The position numbers and the translations under genes were made by a program. Below the pieces are notes generated by a model. That model did no database searches, was not told where the DNA came from, and saw nothing but the letters and a program-made list of their open reading frames with translations. 15,095 bases of DNA. It comes from CAYZYO01 sp964482585 (GTDB lineage: Bacteria > Bacillota > Syntrophomonadia > Syntrophomonadales > Syntrophomonadaceae). This document shows positions 6,248 to 14,035 of this stretch, one piece after another. Location of the stretch: contig CAYZYO010000061.1 of NCBI GenBank assembly GCA_964482585.1, forward strand, positions 1 to 15,095, read 5' to 3'. Within the stretch, counting starts at the first letter, position 1, and each line of letters opens with the position of its first letter.

Positions 6248-6288
6248 GGGAAGCAGGAGAACCGTCCCCTCGCTTCCCCTCGCTTCCC
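6248..6288. repeat. Variant copy of the GGAGAACCGTCCCC palindrome
   Basis: The core AGGAGAACCGTCCCCT seen at 4854-4996 recurs here. Here it is flanked by GAAGC on the left and GCTTC on the right, instead of CAC and GTG. A 10-bp piece (CCCTCGCTTC) is duplicated on the right. Confidence 0.75.
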
Positions 6289-6291
6289 GCA

Positions 6292-6308
6292 GGATAGCGA
6301 AGCTATCC
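6292..6308. repeat. GGATAGC-GAA-GCTATCC hairpin
   Basis: A perfect 7-bp stem with a GAA loop. The centre, GCGAAGC, is a known unusually stable DNA mini-hairpin. It lies directly after the palindrome variant and may be part of that repeat. There is no T-run, so it is not a terminator. Confidence 0.5.
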
Positions 6309-6352
6309 GATAACACCCCATTACTTCCATTAGCAGCAACTATACCTATACA

Positions 6353-6393
6353 CCCCTTTTCCCCTTTCCAACTTTCCCCTTTCCAACTAACCA
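6353..6393 (-). repeat. TTGGNNAG array, reverse orientation
   Basis: Read on the minus strand it is TGGTTAG, TTGGAAAG, GGGAAAG, TTGGAAAG, then GGGAAAAGGGG. It begins with the same TGGTTAG unit as the plus-strand arrays. Here no gene ends at it. Confidence 0.8.
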
Positions 6394-6411
6394 GGACCTC
6401 TGTCCTTTTTT
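6393..6411 (+). terminator. Rho-independent terminator upstream of the dcw cluster
   Basis: AGGAC-CTCT-GTCCT forms a 5-bp stem with a four-base loop, directly followed by a run of T (6406-6411). The stem is short, so strength is uncertain. The position suits separation of the PHP gene transcript from the division cluster that starts at mraZ. Confidence 0.45.
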
Positions 6412-6453
6412 AAAAAAACTTTCCGTCAATATTCTACTTTTCCACCCCTGCAA

Positions 6454-6482
6454 ATACCGAATATTCAGGTATTTTATATAAT
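6454..6482 (+). promoter_or_regulatory. Palindrome next to a TATAAT box, possible promoter/operator
   Basis: ATACC (6454-6458), the self-complementary GAATATTC (6459-6466) and GGTAT (6468-6472) make a near-perfect 19-base palindrome. A perfect TATAAT -10 box follows at 6477-6482. No good -35 is seen at the right distance, as expected if an activator were needed. It would drive the mraZ cluster with a long leader of about 130 bases. The rest of 6412-6560 shows nothing else I can support except a TAGAAT at 6553-6558, another possible -10. Confidence 0.3.
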
Positions 6483-6560
6483 TTGAAGACTGAGCGGAGA
6501 AAAAATTGCGATAGTTACTTATTTCACAAAGAAGGATAATTATTAGGCCAGGTAGAATAG

Positions 6561-6585
6561 AGTGGTTTTAAGTGGAGTGAAGTGG
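6561..6585 (+). promoter_or_regulatory. MraZ-binding boxes (three AGTGG at 10-bp spacing)
   Basis: AGTGG occurs at 6561, 6571 and 6581, exactly one helical turn apart, 39 bases upstream of the mraZ start. MraZ in Escherichia coli and Mycoplasma is known to bind three or four short GTG/TGGG-containing repeats with this 10-bp period in front of its own operon. This is therefore very probably the autoregulatory operator of the dcw cluster. Confidence 0.8.
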
Positions 6586-6623
6586 ATCATAATCCCACAA
6601 TTATAAAACAAGGAGCGGAACGG

Positions 6624-7055
6624 ATGTTCTTAGGAGAGTACCAGCACTCATTAGACTCAAAAGGTAGAATAACTATTCCTTCTAAATTCCGCGAACAACT
6701 TGATAATAAGTTTGTACTTACTAAAGGATTGGACAACTGTATTTTCCTTTATCCTTTGGACGAATGGCGGGTTGTAGAAGAAAAGGTGCGTTCGCTTCCA
6801 TTAACCAGGGCGGATGTACGGTCTTTTGCGCGCTTTTTTTTCTCCGGAGCATCAGAATTGGAAATTGATAAACAGGGGAGAATTGTTTTACCCGTAAACC
6901 TCAGGGATTACGCTCAAATTGACAAGGATACTGTAATTATCGGTGTAGGTGCTAGGATTGAGATTTGGTCTACTGAAAAATGGGCAGAATATAACCAGAA
7001 TGCTGAGGCATCTTATGAAGAAATAGCCGAAAGCTTAGTAGATCTAGGAATTTAA
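6624..7055 (+). CDS. mraZ: Transcriptional regulator MraZ
   Basis: DNA-binding regulator of the division and cell-wall cluster, forming ring-like oligomers on repeated boxes. With the ATG at 6624 it is 143 residues, the typical length. It has two SpoVT/AbrB-type swapped-hairpin domains, each with the D-x-x-G-R signature: DSKGR (11-15) and DKQGR (82-86). Family hallmarks MFLGEYQHSLDSKGRI and FFFSGASE are present. I chose 6624 over an in-frame ATG at 6582 because AAGGAG (6610-6615) sits eight bases before 6624, and because 6582 falls inside the third MraZ box. It probably represses the whole cluster downstream. A gap of 193 bases separates it from rsmH, more than is usual. Confidence 0.95.
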   Translation: MFLGEYQHSLDSKGRITIPSKFREQLDNKFVLTKGLDNCIFLYPLDEWRVVEEKVRSLPLTRADVRSFARFFFSGASELEIDKQGRIVLPVNLRDYAQIDKDTVIIGVGARIEIWSTEKWAEYNQNAEASYEEIAESLVDLGI

Positions 7056-7080
7056 AAAGGCTGAAAACAGGTATGATTAC

Positions 7081-7123
7081 AAGTGTCATCCTGAAGGATC
7101 TTAAGATTTTTCACTGACGCTCA
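7081..7123. repeat. Remnant of a GTCATCCTGA...GGATCTTAAGAT dispersed repeat
   Basis: The stretch from GTGTCATCCTGAAGG through the palindrome ATCTTAAGAT (7098-7107) to TTTTTCACTGACGCTC looks like a degenerate copy of a dispersed element I recognise from many bacterial genomes. The recognition is from memory and would need a search. It explains part of the enlarged mraZ-rsmH gap. Confidence 0.4.
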
Positions 7124-7248
7124 AATAATATACTACTAGCCGTAGCATGACATATTGGATTTTAAATTATGTTAAAACTCTTATTTATATAAAACTAACT
7201 CCATTAAAATCCAGTTATTACATAACAATTTTAGGGAGTGAATATAAC

Positions 7249-8166
7249 TTGCACCAGCCGGTACTGCTAAAACAAACGATATCATATCTCGTAAACAATC
7301 CCCGGGGAATATATGTTGATTGTACCCTGGGAGGAGGAGGACATACCAGGGAACTGCTAAAGGCCCTGGGAAAAGATGCAGTAATAATTGCTTTAGACAA
7401 GGACGGTGGAGTGTTAAAAGAGACTAAAGAAAAGCTCAATTTTCCTAACATTATATTTAAACATGCTGACTTCAGATACTTAAAAGAAATTTTAAAGGAA
7501 GCAGGCTTCGAAAAAGTCGATGGAATAATGTTAGATCTAGGAGTATCATCCTTTCAGTTGGATACAGCTGCAAGGGGATTTAGTTTCCATGAAAATGCAC
7601 TCCTGGACATGCGTATGGATACCGGACAAGAATTTAGCGCATGGGATATAATAAATAAATATTCAGAAGAAGAGATAATAAAAATACTTTTTGAATATGG
7701 TGAGGAAAAATATGCTCGCAAAATAGCTCGGGCCATAATTAACCACCGGGCAGAAAAAAATATAGAGACCACGTTACAGCTGGTGGAGATCATAAAATCT
7801 GCGGTTCCAGCAAAATACCGGCGATTAAAACATCCCGGTCGTAAAACCTTCCAGGCATTAAGAATAGCAGTAAACCATGAGTTACAGGCACTGACTGAAG
7901 TCTTACCCCAGGCAGTAGAAGCATTAAAACCCGGGGGAAGACTATGTGTAATAGCTTTTCATTCCCTGGAAGATCGAATAGTAAAGCGCTTTATGCAGGA
8001 CATGGCTAAAGAATGTATATGTCCCCCCGGGTTACCTATATGTACATGTGGACATCATGCGGTATTAAGGATAATAACCCGTAAACCTGTAATACCAGAT
8101 GAAGAAGAATGTATAGAAAATCCCCGGGCAAGAAGCGCAAAACTCAGAGTATCTATTAAATTATAG
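7249..8166 (+). CDS. rsmH: 16S rRNA (cytosine(1402)-N(4))-methyltransferase RsmH
   Basis: Formerly MraW. It transfers a methyl group from S-adenosylmethionine to N4 of C1402 in the 30S decoding centre. I start it at TTG 7249, preceded by GGGAGTG (7234-7240). This gives 305 residues beginning (L/M)HQPVLLKQ, which matches family N-termini; an in-frame ATG at 7147 would add 34 unlikely residues with no ribosome binding site. The SAM-binding loop is YVDCTLGGGGHTREL (about residues 22-36), followed by LDLGVSSFQLD and RGFSFH. Later come LKPGGRLCVIAFHSLEDRIVKR and a cysteine-rich CICPPGLPICTCG, as in other Firmicutes. It stands in its normal place between mraZ and ftsL. Confidence 0.95.
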   Translation: MHQPVLLKQTISYLVNNPRGIYVDCTLGGGGHTRELLKALGKDAVIIALDKDGGVLKETKEKLNFPNIIFKHADFRYLKEILKEAGFEKVDGIMLDLGVSSFQLDTAARGFSFHENALLDMRMDTGQEFSAWDIINKYSEEEIIKILFEYGEEKYARKIARAIINHRAEKNIETTLQLVEIIKSAVPAKYRRLKHPGRKTFQALRIAVNHELQALTEVLPQAVEALKPGGRLCVIAFHSLEDRIVKRFMQDMAKECICPPGLPICTCGHHAVLRIITRKPVIPDEEECIENPRARSAKLRVSIKL

Positions 8167-8193
8167 TTCTATTATAAAAGGAGGTAGAATAAT

Positions 8194-8676
8194 ATGATAC
8201 AGGCGGGGCACGCTTATTCAAGGAATTGGAATGAACAACCAATTTCTCAACCTGCTACCCAGGTTAAGAAAGTAAAATACAAAAAGACTAACCGGGCTAA
8301 AATACTCTTGTTAAAAGTCTGTGCCCTGGTATTCATATATTCTATACTTTTAGTATACCTCTGTTTAAAGAGTGCTACATTAGGGTACCAGTTGGTTGAA
8401 TTAGAAAATGAAATAACCCGGATGGAGAATACTAATGCCAGGATTGAATACGAGATTGCTCAAAAAAGCTCTTTAGATAGAGTGGAAAAAGCCGCTTCTG
8501 CACTTGGTATGCAGAAGCCTGAAGGTGGTATACTTATTGTTGCTGCAGGTGTGCCCGGCGAAAAAGGTGAGGTGCCAATTGAAGAAAAGGAAGATGGGTC
8601 GGTTATGAATATTGGAGAAAAACCTCTAGAGAAATTATACGCCAGTTTAGTACGGCTATCTGGTAATAATTACTAA
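8194..8676 (+). CDS. ftsL: Cell division protein FtsL-like (septum formation)
   Basis: Small bitopic membrane protein of the FtsL/DivIC family that joins the divisome with FtsB/DivIC and DivIB. It has a basic cytoplasmic N-terminus (KKVKYKKTNRAK), one membrane segment at about residues 36-58 (ILLLKVCALVFIYSILLVYL) and a coiled coil at about 62-100 (YQLVELENEITRMENTNARI). The rest is an acidic extracytoplasmic tail. At 160 residues it is longer than the usual 100-125; the extra is the tail after GMQKPEGG. The call rests on topology and position between rsmH and the PBP gene, since FtsL sequences are poorly conserved. AAGGAGG (8179-8185) precedes the ATG. The next gene begins 17 bases after its TAA. 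Confidence 0.85.
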   Translation: MIQAGHAYSRNWNEQPISQPATQVKKVKYKKTNRAKILLLKVCALVFIYSILLVYLCLKSATLGYQLVELENEITRMENTNARIEYEIAQKSSLDRVEKAASALGMQKPEGGILIVAAGVPGEKGEVPIEEKEDGSVMNIGEKPLEKLYASLVRLSGNNY

Positions 8677-8693
8677 AAACAAGGAGGCATAAT

Positions 8694-10811
8694 ATGCAAA
8701 CTACCAGTTTGCTTGTTAGAAAGCGTATTGCAGCGCTTTTTTTCTTATTTACCCTGGGGTTTTTTATGCTTTGTGGAAGAATCGTTTGGATTCAGTTTGT
8801 AAAAGGGGCTGAACTATCAGAAAAGGCTTTGGAGAACCGGATGCGTAGAGTCCCGGTAGAATCTAAAAGGGGGATAATTTACGACCGGAATGGGAAGGAA
8901 CTCGCCATTTCGGTCAGTGCTGACTCAGTTTATGCTATACCGGCTGAAGTCTTATATTCAGGAAAAGAAGAGGAGATAGCCAGTAAGGTTGCCCAGGTAT
9001 TAGAAATGGATGAAGCAAAACTCTATGACCGTATTACCAGGGCCAGTTCTTTCGAATGGGTAAAAAGGCAAATAGATCCTGAAAAATCAAAAGAATTAAG
9101 ACAACTGGATCTTCCGGGAATTGGTTTTACCGAAGAAAGTCGTCGTTATTACCCTAAAACCACTCTTGCTGCCCATGTTCTGGGCATTTCAGGAATAGAT
9201 AATACCGGTTTAGAAGGGATAGACAAGTATTATAATGATCTGGTGGGTGGGACTAAGGGAAGTATCGTTGTAGAGCATGATGCCGCTAACCGCCCCATAC
9301 CGGAAGCTACTCACAAATACGAACCACCTGTGGACGGATCCCATCTGGTATTAACCATTGATGAAACCATCCAGTATATTGTTGAAAGGGAACTAGATAA
9401 ATTATATGCCGAACGTATGCCTAAAGCGGCTACAGTTATCGTAATGGATCCTTCAACCGGTGAAATTTTGGCCATGGCTAACCGCCCGACATTTGATCCT
9501 AATAAGTATTCTGATTATCCTGACGAAAACCGGAGAAATTTCGGCATTAGTAATGCATACGAACCTGGTTCAACCATGAAAATAACTACATCAGCAATGG
9601 CCATGGAAGAAAAAGTTGTTAATCGAGAGAGTAGATTTTTTTGCCCTGGATATATCAAAGTAGGAAAAGAAACTATAAGCTGTTCTGATCATAAAAAACA
9701 TGGAAGCCAGACCTTTGCCCAGATAGTTGAAAATTCTTGTAATGTTGGATTTGTACAGGTGGGCCTGGAGTTAGGCTTAGATAAATACTACAAATATATT
9801 GAAGCTTTTGGTTTTGGAAAAACCACGGGAATAGATCTGCCGGGAGAAGCTACCGGGATACTGGTTCCCAAAAGTCGTGCCAAGCAGATTGACCTGGCTA
9901 CTATGTCAATGGGGCAGGCAAATGCAGTTACCCCTATACAGTTATTAAATGCTCTTTGTGCAATAGCCAATGAGGGTAAACTAATGAAACCTCATCTGCT
10001 TAAACAAGCTATTGACATTGAAGGTAATGTTATTAAAAAAGAGGAGCCCCAGGTCGTAAAGCAGGTTGTTGCTCCTGAAACTGCCAGAGAGCTTTGCCTG
10101 ATATTGGAAGGAGAAGTTATTAACGGAACCGGTAAAAATGCTTATATTGAAGGATACCGGGCAGGAGGAAAAACCGGGACTGCCCAAAAAATATCGCCAA
10201 CAGGGGGTTACCTGACTAGTGAATATATAGCATCATTTATAGGTATTGCACCTGCCGATGATCCTAAACTTGCCTGTTTAGTAGTAGTCGATGCTCCGCA
10301 GGGGTATCCTTATTATGGCGGCTGGGTAGCAGCTCCAGTTTTCAAAACGGTAATGGAGGATTCACTGCGTTACCTGGAAGTACCGTTACAAAAAACTGAT
10401 AGTAATGAAATATCTGGAGAGCCAACCCAAAAAGTACTGGTGCCAGACGTAGTAAACCTCCCATTATCAGAGGCTATATCAACTATAGAAAGCCGCAATT
10501 TAAACGCAAAGGTTAGTGGAACTGGTGACATAGTATGGGAACAGACTCCTAAACCACAAACTAAAATAAATAAAGGATCTCAGGTAATAATAAAACTGTC
10601 ACCATTTAATGAAGGTGAGCAATATGGAGAAGTAACGGTTCCTGATTTACAGGGCAAATCAATGAAAGAAGTTGCTAGAATACTGGCAGATCTGGGGCTG
10701 CATCTACTGCCTGAGGGCTACGGCCTGGCATATGAACAACTACCTGCAGCAGGAAGAATTGTAACCGGCGGCTCCAGCATCAAAGTCAAATTTCAACCAA
10801 TCGGGGAATAA
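8694..10811 (+). CDS. ftsI: Class B penicillin-binding protein, FtsI/SpoVD type, with two PASTA domains
   Basis: Peptidoglycan DD-transpeptidase that cross-links wall at the septum or, if SpoVD, in the spore cortex. One membrane anchor lies at about residues 12-32. A dimerisation domain follows (RRVPVESKRGIIYDRNGKEL at about 51-70). The transpeptidase domain has S293-T-M-K296 (active serine), S348-C-N350 and K493-T-G-T. Two PASTA repeats end the protein, about 580-637 and 645-702; these bind wall fragments or beta-lactams. At 705 residues the length is normal for this class. As the only class B PBP in this cluster it could serve vegetative division, sporulation or both; sequence does not decide. 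AAGGAGG precedes the ATG. A heptamer repeat follows its stop. Confidence 0.93.
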   Translation: MQTTSLLVRKRIAALFFLFTLGFFMLCGRIVWIQFVKGAELSEKALENRMRRVPVESKRGIIYDRNGKELAISVSADSVYAIPAEVLYSGKEEEIASKVAQVLEMDEAKLYDRITRASSFEWVKRQIDPEKSKELRQLDLPGIGFTEESRRYYPKTTLAAHVLGISGIDNTGLEGIDKYYNDLVGGTKGSIVVEHDAANRPIPEATHKYEPPVDGSHLVLTIDETIQYIVERELDKLYAERMPKAATVIVMDPSTGEILAMANRPTFDPNKYSDYPDENRRNFGISNAYEPGSTMKITTSAMAMEEKVVNRESRFFCPGYIKVGKETISCSDHKKHGSQTFAQIVENSCNVGFVQVGLELGLDKYYKYIEAFGFGKTTGIDLPGEATGILVPKSRAKQIDLATMSMGQANAVTPIQLLNALCAIANEGKLMKPHLLKQAIDIEGNVIKKEEPQVVKQVVAPETARELCLILEGEVINGTGKNAYIEGYRAGGKTGTAQKISPTGGYLTSEYIASFIGIAPADDPKLACLVVVDAPQGYPYYGGWVAAPVFKTVMEDSLRYLEVPLQKTDSNEISGEPTQKVLVPDVVNLPLSEAISTIESRNLNAKVSGTGDIVWEQTPKPQTKINKGSQVIIKLSPFNEGEQYGEVTVPDLQGKSMKEVARILADLGLHLLPEGYGLAYEQLPAAGRIVTGGSSIKVKFQPIGE

Positions 10812-10817
10812 TGGCAG

Positions 10818-10859
<42 letters not shown>

Positions 10860-10882
10860 ACAAAAAGAAAGGGGGCATTAAG

Positions 10883-12349
10883 TTGAAATTAATCGACCTA
10901 TTAAAAAACATTAACTTTACCGTATTGTCAGGTCAACTTGATCAAGAAATAAAGGGCATCTATTACGATTCCAGGCGGGTCACACCCGGGTCTTTATTTA
11001 TTTGTATATCAGGATTTAAAACTGATGGGCATCTTTATGTATCCCAGGCAGTTGAGAACGGTGCTATAGCAGTATTAGTCGAAAAAGAAATCAGTGTAGA
11101 TAAGAATATTACCTGTATTTTAACAGCCAACAATCGTGAAATAATGCCTCAGCTGGCTGCCAATTACTACCAGGAACCTACAGAAAATATGCGAGTGATT
11201 GGAGTTACCGGTACCAATGGCAAGACCACCATAACCCATCTAATAAAATCCATTCTTGATGAAGCAGGAAAAACCACTGGAATTATAGGAACCCTATATG
11301 CCAGGATTAATGAAGAAAAAAAAGAATACAGCCACACTACTCCGGAAGCTTTTGAAATCGAGGAATTCATGAACCTGTGCAGGGAAAAAAACAGTGAATA
11401 TATAGTTATGGAAGCATCATCTCATGCCCTGGATCTTCACCGGGTAGATAAAATTCATTTTAATATAGCAATACTATCTAACATAAGTCAGGACCATCTT
11501 GATTATCATCAGAATATAGATAATTATAAACAATCCAAAATCAAGCTCTTTCGAATGATACCCCCTGGAAAAACAAATTTTTGTATTGTCAATGCCGATG
11601 ATGCTTGTGCTCAGGAATTTATCAATGCCTGTGAGACACCCTGTTATACTTATGGATTAGACCAAAATGCGGACATACAGGCCGAAAACCTGAATTATAG
11701 CCTTAAAGGAACCAATTTTAATGTAAAATATAAGAATAAGAGTTTAAATCTTAATCTAAAACTAATCGGATTATTCAGTGTTTATAATGCGCTTGCAGCA
11801 GTAGCTTTTGCCCTGAAAGAAGGGATAAGTCCTAAGATTATTAAATCGGCCCTGGAAAAAGTAAAAGGGGTACCCGGGCGATTTGAACAGGTAGACTGCG
11901 GCCAGGATTTTACGGTTATAGTTGATTATGCCCACACTCCAGATGGACTTGAGAATATACTAAAGACAGGAAAACAAATAGTAGAAAACCGTTTGATTAC
12001 AGTCTTCGGATGTGGAGGAGACCGGGATAAAACCAAAAGGCCGCAGATGGGGGAGATAGCAGCCCGCTACAGCGATTTTTGTATTATAACAACGGATAAT
12101 CCCCGCAGTGAAGAACCCGAAAACATAATCCATGATATTGTGCCTGGTCTGGATAGAGTTCAGAACTCGCGCTATGCAATAGTGGTAGACCGCCGGGAAG
12201 CTATCAGGCAGGCTTTTCACCTGGCTAATAAAGGAGATATAGTTATGATTGCCGGGAAAGGACACGAAACCTATCAATTAGTAAAGGATCAGGTACTTGA
12301 TTTTGATGACCGGTTAGTTGCCAGAGAAATATTGAAAGGACTAAAATAA
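10883..12349 (+). CDS. murE: UDP-N-acetylmuramoyl-tripeptide synthetase (meso-diaminopimelate-adding) MurE
   Basis: Cytoplasmic Mur ligase that uses ATP to add the third residue to UDP-MurNAc-L-Ala-D-Glu. The ATP loop is GTNGKTT (residues 110-116). The specificity motif DNPR (405-408) in TTDNPRSEEP marks the meso-diaminopimelate form rather than the lysine form. Other family segments are YDSRRVTPGSLF, EASSHALDLHRV, SNISQDHLDYH, VDYAHTPDGL and FGCGGDRDKTKRP. At 488 residues it is full length. The start is TTG at 10883, preceded by a GGGGG-rich binding site (10866-10875). Its TAA overlaps the murF ATG by one base (TAATG), so the two are translationally coupled. Confidence 0.97.
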   Translation: MKLIDLLKNINFTVLSGQLDQEIKGIYYDSRRVTPGSLFICISGFKTDGHLYVSQAVENGAIAVLVEKEISVDKNITCILTANNREIMPQLAANYYQEPTENMRVIGVTGTNGKTTITHLIKSILDEAGKTTGIIGTLYARINEEKKEYSHTTPEAFEIEEFMNLCREKNSEYIVMEASSHALDLHRVDKIHFNIAILSNISQDHLDYHQNIDNYKQSKIKLFRMIPPGKTNFCIVNADDACAQEFINACETPCYTYGLDQNADIQAENLNYSLKGTNFNVKYKNKSLNLNLKLIGLFSVYNALAAVAFALKEGISPKIIKSALEKVKGVPGRFEQVDCGQDFTVIVDYAHTPDGLENILKTGKQIVENRLITVFGCGGDRDKTKRPQMGEIAARYSDFCIITTDNPRSEEPENIIHDIVPGLDRVQNSRYAIVVDRREAIRQAFHLANKGDIVMIAGKGHETYQLVKDQVLDFDDRLVAREILKGLK

Positions 12350-13737
12350 TGAAATTAAGCCTTGATTACATTTGCCAAGCGGTTAGCGGAGAAATACTTA
12401 AAGGAGACAAAAAGACTTCTATCAATGGGATTACAACCGATTCCCGCCAGATATCTCCCGGGGCATTATTTTTTGCTTTAAAGGGAGAGCAATATGATGG
12501 CCATAATTTTGTTTTAGAAGCCCTGGAAAAAGGAGCTTCTGCAGCTGTTATTTCAGAATCAATAGACATTAGCCGTATAAGACCGGAACAGGTTGTTATT
12601 AAGGTAAACGATACCCTCCAGGCTTTACAGGATCTTGCCCAGAGTTACCGGCAGCAGTTTAACCTACCGGTAATTGCGGTAACCGGGAGTGTGGGGAAAA
12701 CCACTACTAAAGACATTATTGCATCTTGTTTACAATCCCGTTTTAACACCTTGAAAACTGAAGGGAATCTAAACAACGATATTGGCGTGCCCTTAACTAT
12801 TTTTCAGCTGGAAAGAAATTACCAGGCAGCTGTCTTAGAACTGGCAATGAGGGCCAGGGGAGAAATAAAGCGCCTGGCTAAGATAAGCAGGCCAACCGGT
12901 GCAGTAATAACCAATATTGAACCGGTTCACCTGGAGACCATGCAGACCATTGAAAACATTGCCTTATCAAAATGTGAGGTCTTAAGTGAACTCGATAAAG
13001 ATAATTTTGCCCTTATAAATGGAGATGATGAACTGCTGGTTAATACTGCCCAAAACTATTCGTGTAAACTGTTCACCTTCGGCCGCAAAAAAACCTGCGA
13101 CTTCCAGATAAAAAAAGTCACGGTTGAAAACAAAGGTATTGAAGTAGACATAAGGCTGATAGATAAAGAAGATCGATTCTATTTCCCGGTTCCATCGGTT
13201 AAACTGGCGTACAATGTAGCAGGCGGCATTGCGGCTGCCTATCTTTTAGGAATTAACATTGAAGAAACCAAAACCCGGTTGGCTAAATTTATTCCCAGCG
13301 GCAACCGGCTTAACATCATTTACCTTCCCGAAGGTGGAATAATTATAAATGATACCTATAATGCTAATCCGATTTCTATGACAGCGGCACTGGAAACCAG
13401 TAAAGCAATCAGAAAAACCGGCAAACTGATTGCAGTGCTTGGTGATATGTTTGAAATGGGAGATTATGAAATATCCGGGCATATGGAAGTAGGTCGCAAG
13501 GTATACGAAACCGGGGTTGATATTCTGGTAGCTGTTGGAGAGAGGGCTGAACATATTGCTAAAGGAGCTATAGAGGCTGGTATGCCTTCAGAACAGGTCT
13601 ACCATTTTGCTTCTAAACCAGAAGGCCTGGAATTATTACTAAAAATCCACAGTACCCGCGATACCATCTTATTTAAGGCATCCCGGGGAATGGAGTTCGA
13701 GACCCTGGTGAGTGATATGTTTAAACCGGTTGGTTAG
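12349..13737 (+). CDS. murF: UDP-N-acetylmuramoyl-tripeptide--D-alanyl-D-alanine ligase MurF
   Basis: Mur ligase that adds D-Ala-D-Ala to the UDP-MurNAc-tripeptide, the last cytoplasmic step before MraY. The ATP loop is TGSVGKTTTK (residues 112-121). Other hallmarks are TEGNLNNDIGVPLT, LELAMRARGEI (the carbamylated-lysine/metal region of the ligases), NDTYNANPISM and LGDMFEMG. The 462 residues are typical. The ATG overlaps the murE stop by one base, with GAAAGGA just upstream. The gene ends GTT GGT TAG, where the last glycine codon and stop belong to the first unit of a TTGGNNAG repeat array. Confidence 0.97.
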   Translation: MKLSLDYICQAVSGEILKGDKKTSINGITTDSRQISPGALFFALKGEQYDGHNFVLEALEKGASAAVISESIDISRIRPEQVVIKVNDTLQALQDLAQSYRQQFNLPVIAVTGSVGKTTTKDIIASCLQSRFNTLKTEGNLNNDIGVPLTIFQLERNYQAAVLELAMRARGEIKRLAKISRPTGAVITNIEPVHLETMQTIENIALSKCEVLSELDKDNFALINGDDELLVNTAQNYSCKLFTFGRKKTCDFQIKKVTVENKGIEVDIRLIDKEDRFYFPVPSVKLAYNVAGGIAAAYLLGINIEETKTRLAKFIPSGNRLNIIYLPEGGIIINDTYNANPISMTAALETSKAIRKTGKLIAVLGDMFEMGDYEISGHMEVGRKVYETGVDILVAVGERAEHIAKGAIEAGMPSEQVYHFASKPEGLELLLKIHSTRDTILFKASRGMEFETLVSDMFKPVG

Positions 13738-13786
13738 TTGGAAAGGGGAAAGTTGGAAAGTTGGAAAGGGGAAAGTTGGAAAGTTG
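13730..13786 (+). repeat. TTGGNNAG array overlapping the murF stop
   Basis: Units in order: TTGGTTAG, TTGGAAAG, GGGAAAG, TTGGAAAG, TTGGAAAG, GGGAAAG, TTGGAAAG, TTG. Eight-base TTGG and seven-base GGG units alternate. Apart from the first unit, NN is always AA. It fills the start of the 298-base murF-mraY gap. Confidence 0.85.
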
Positions 13787-13809
13787 TGTTTATCGGTGGG
13801 TAATTTTAC

Positions 13810-13848
13810 TTAACCACAGATACACACGGATTGAGCACAGATTTTTTT
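13810..13848 (+). repeat. TTAACCACAGAT dispersed repeat
   Basis: AACCACAGAT (13812-13821), then ACACACGGATT and AGCACAGATTTTT. The first ten bases are the same as the arms at 2277-2286 and 2333-2342. From memory, similar CACAGAT strings recur in many environmental bacterial genomes; function unknown. Confidence 0.5.
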
Positions 13849-13890
13849 GGTGGGAGTTAATCAAGGGAGTATCTTATAAAAAAACAATTG

Positions 13891-13933
13891 CTTAACCATT
13901 GCTCAACTATTTTTCAATATCGTTAAACCATTG
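13891..13933 (+). repeat. Degenerate TTAAACTATTG 11-mer array
   Basis: CTTAACCATTG, CTCAACTATTT, TTCAATATCG and TTAAACCATTG lie end to end. They are diverged copies of the 11-mer at 6177-6214. The remaining sequence to the mraY start (13934-14021) is AT-rich and I see nothing certain in it; a separate mraY promoter there is possible. Confidence 0.5.
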
Positions 13934-14035
13934 TTCCTTATTATGCAAGACTCTTAAATAAAGTGTATATTTATTCCATTAGTTTAGTAAATATATTCCA
14001 GGATCTAATTTGAAATAGATTGGAGGCAGGTTCTG

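Noticed and set aside
7147..7248. ATG 7147 as the rsmH start
   Set aside because: It adds 34 residues foreign to the family and has no ribosome binding site. TTG 7249 has one and gives the conserved HQPVLL start.
11960..12277. Minus-strand open frame of 105 codons
   Set aside because: Antisense to the MurE C-terminal domain with its DNPR motif; a frame shadow.
13246..13554. Minus-strand open frame of 102 codons
   Set aside because: Antisense to conserved murF motifs; no independent evidence of coding.
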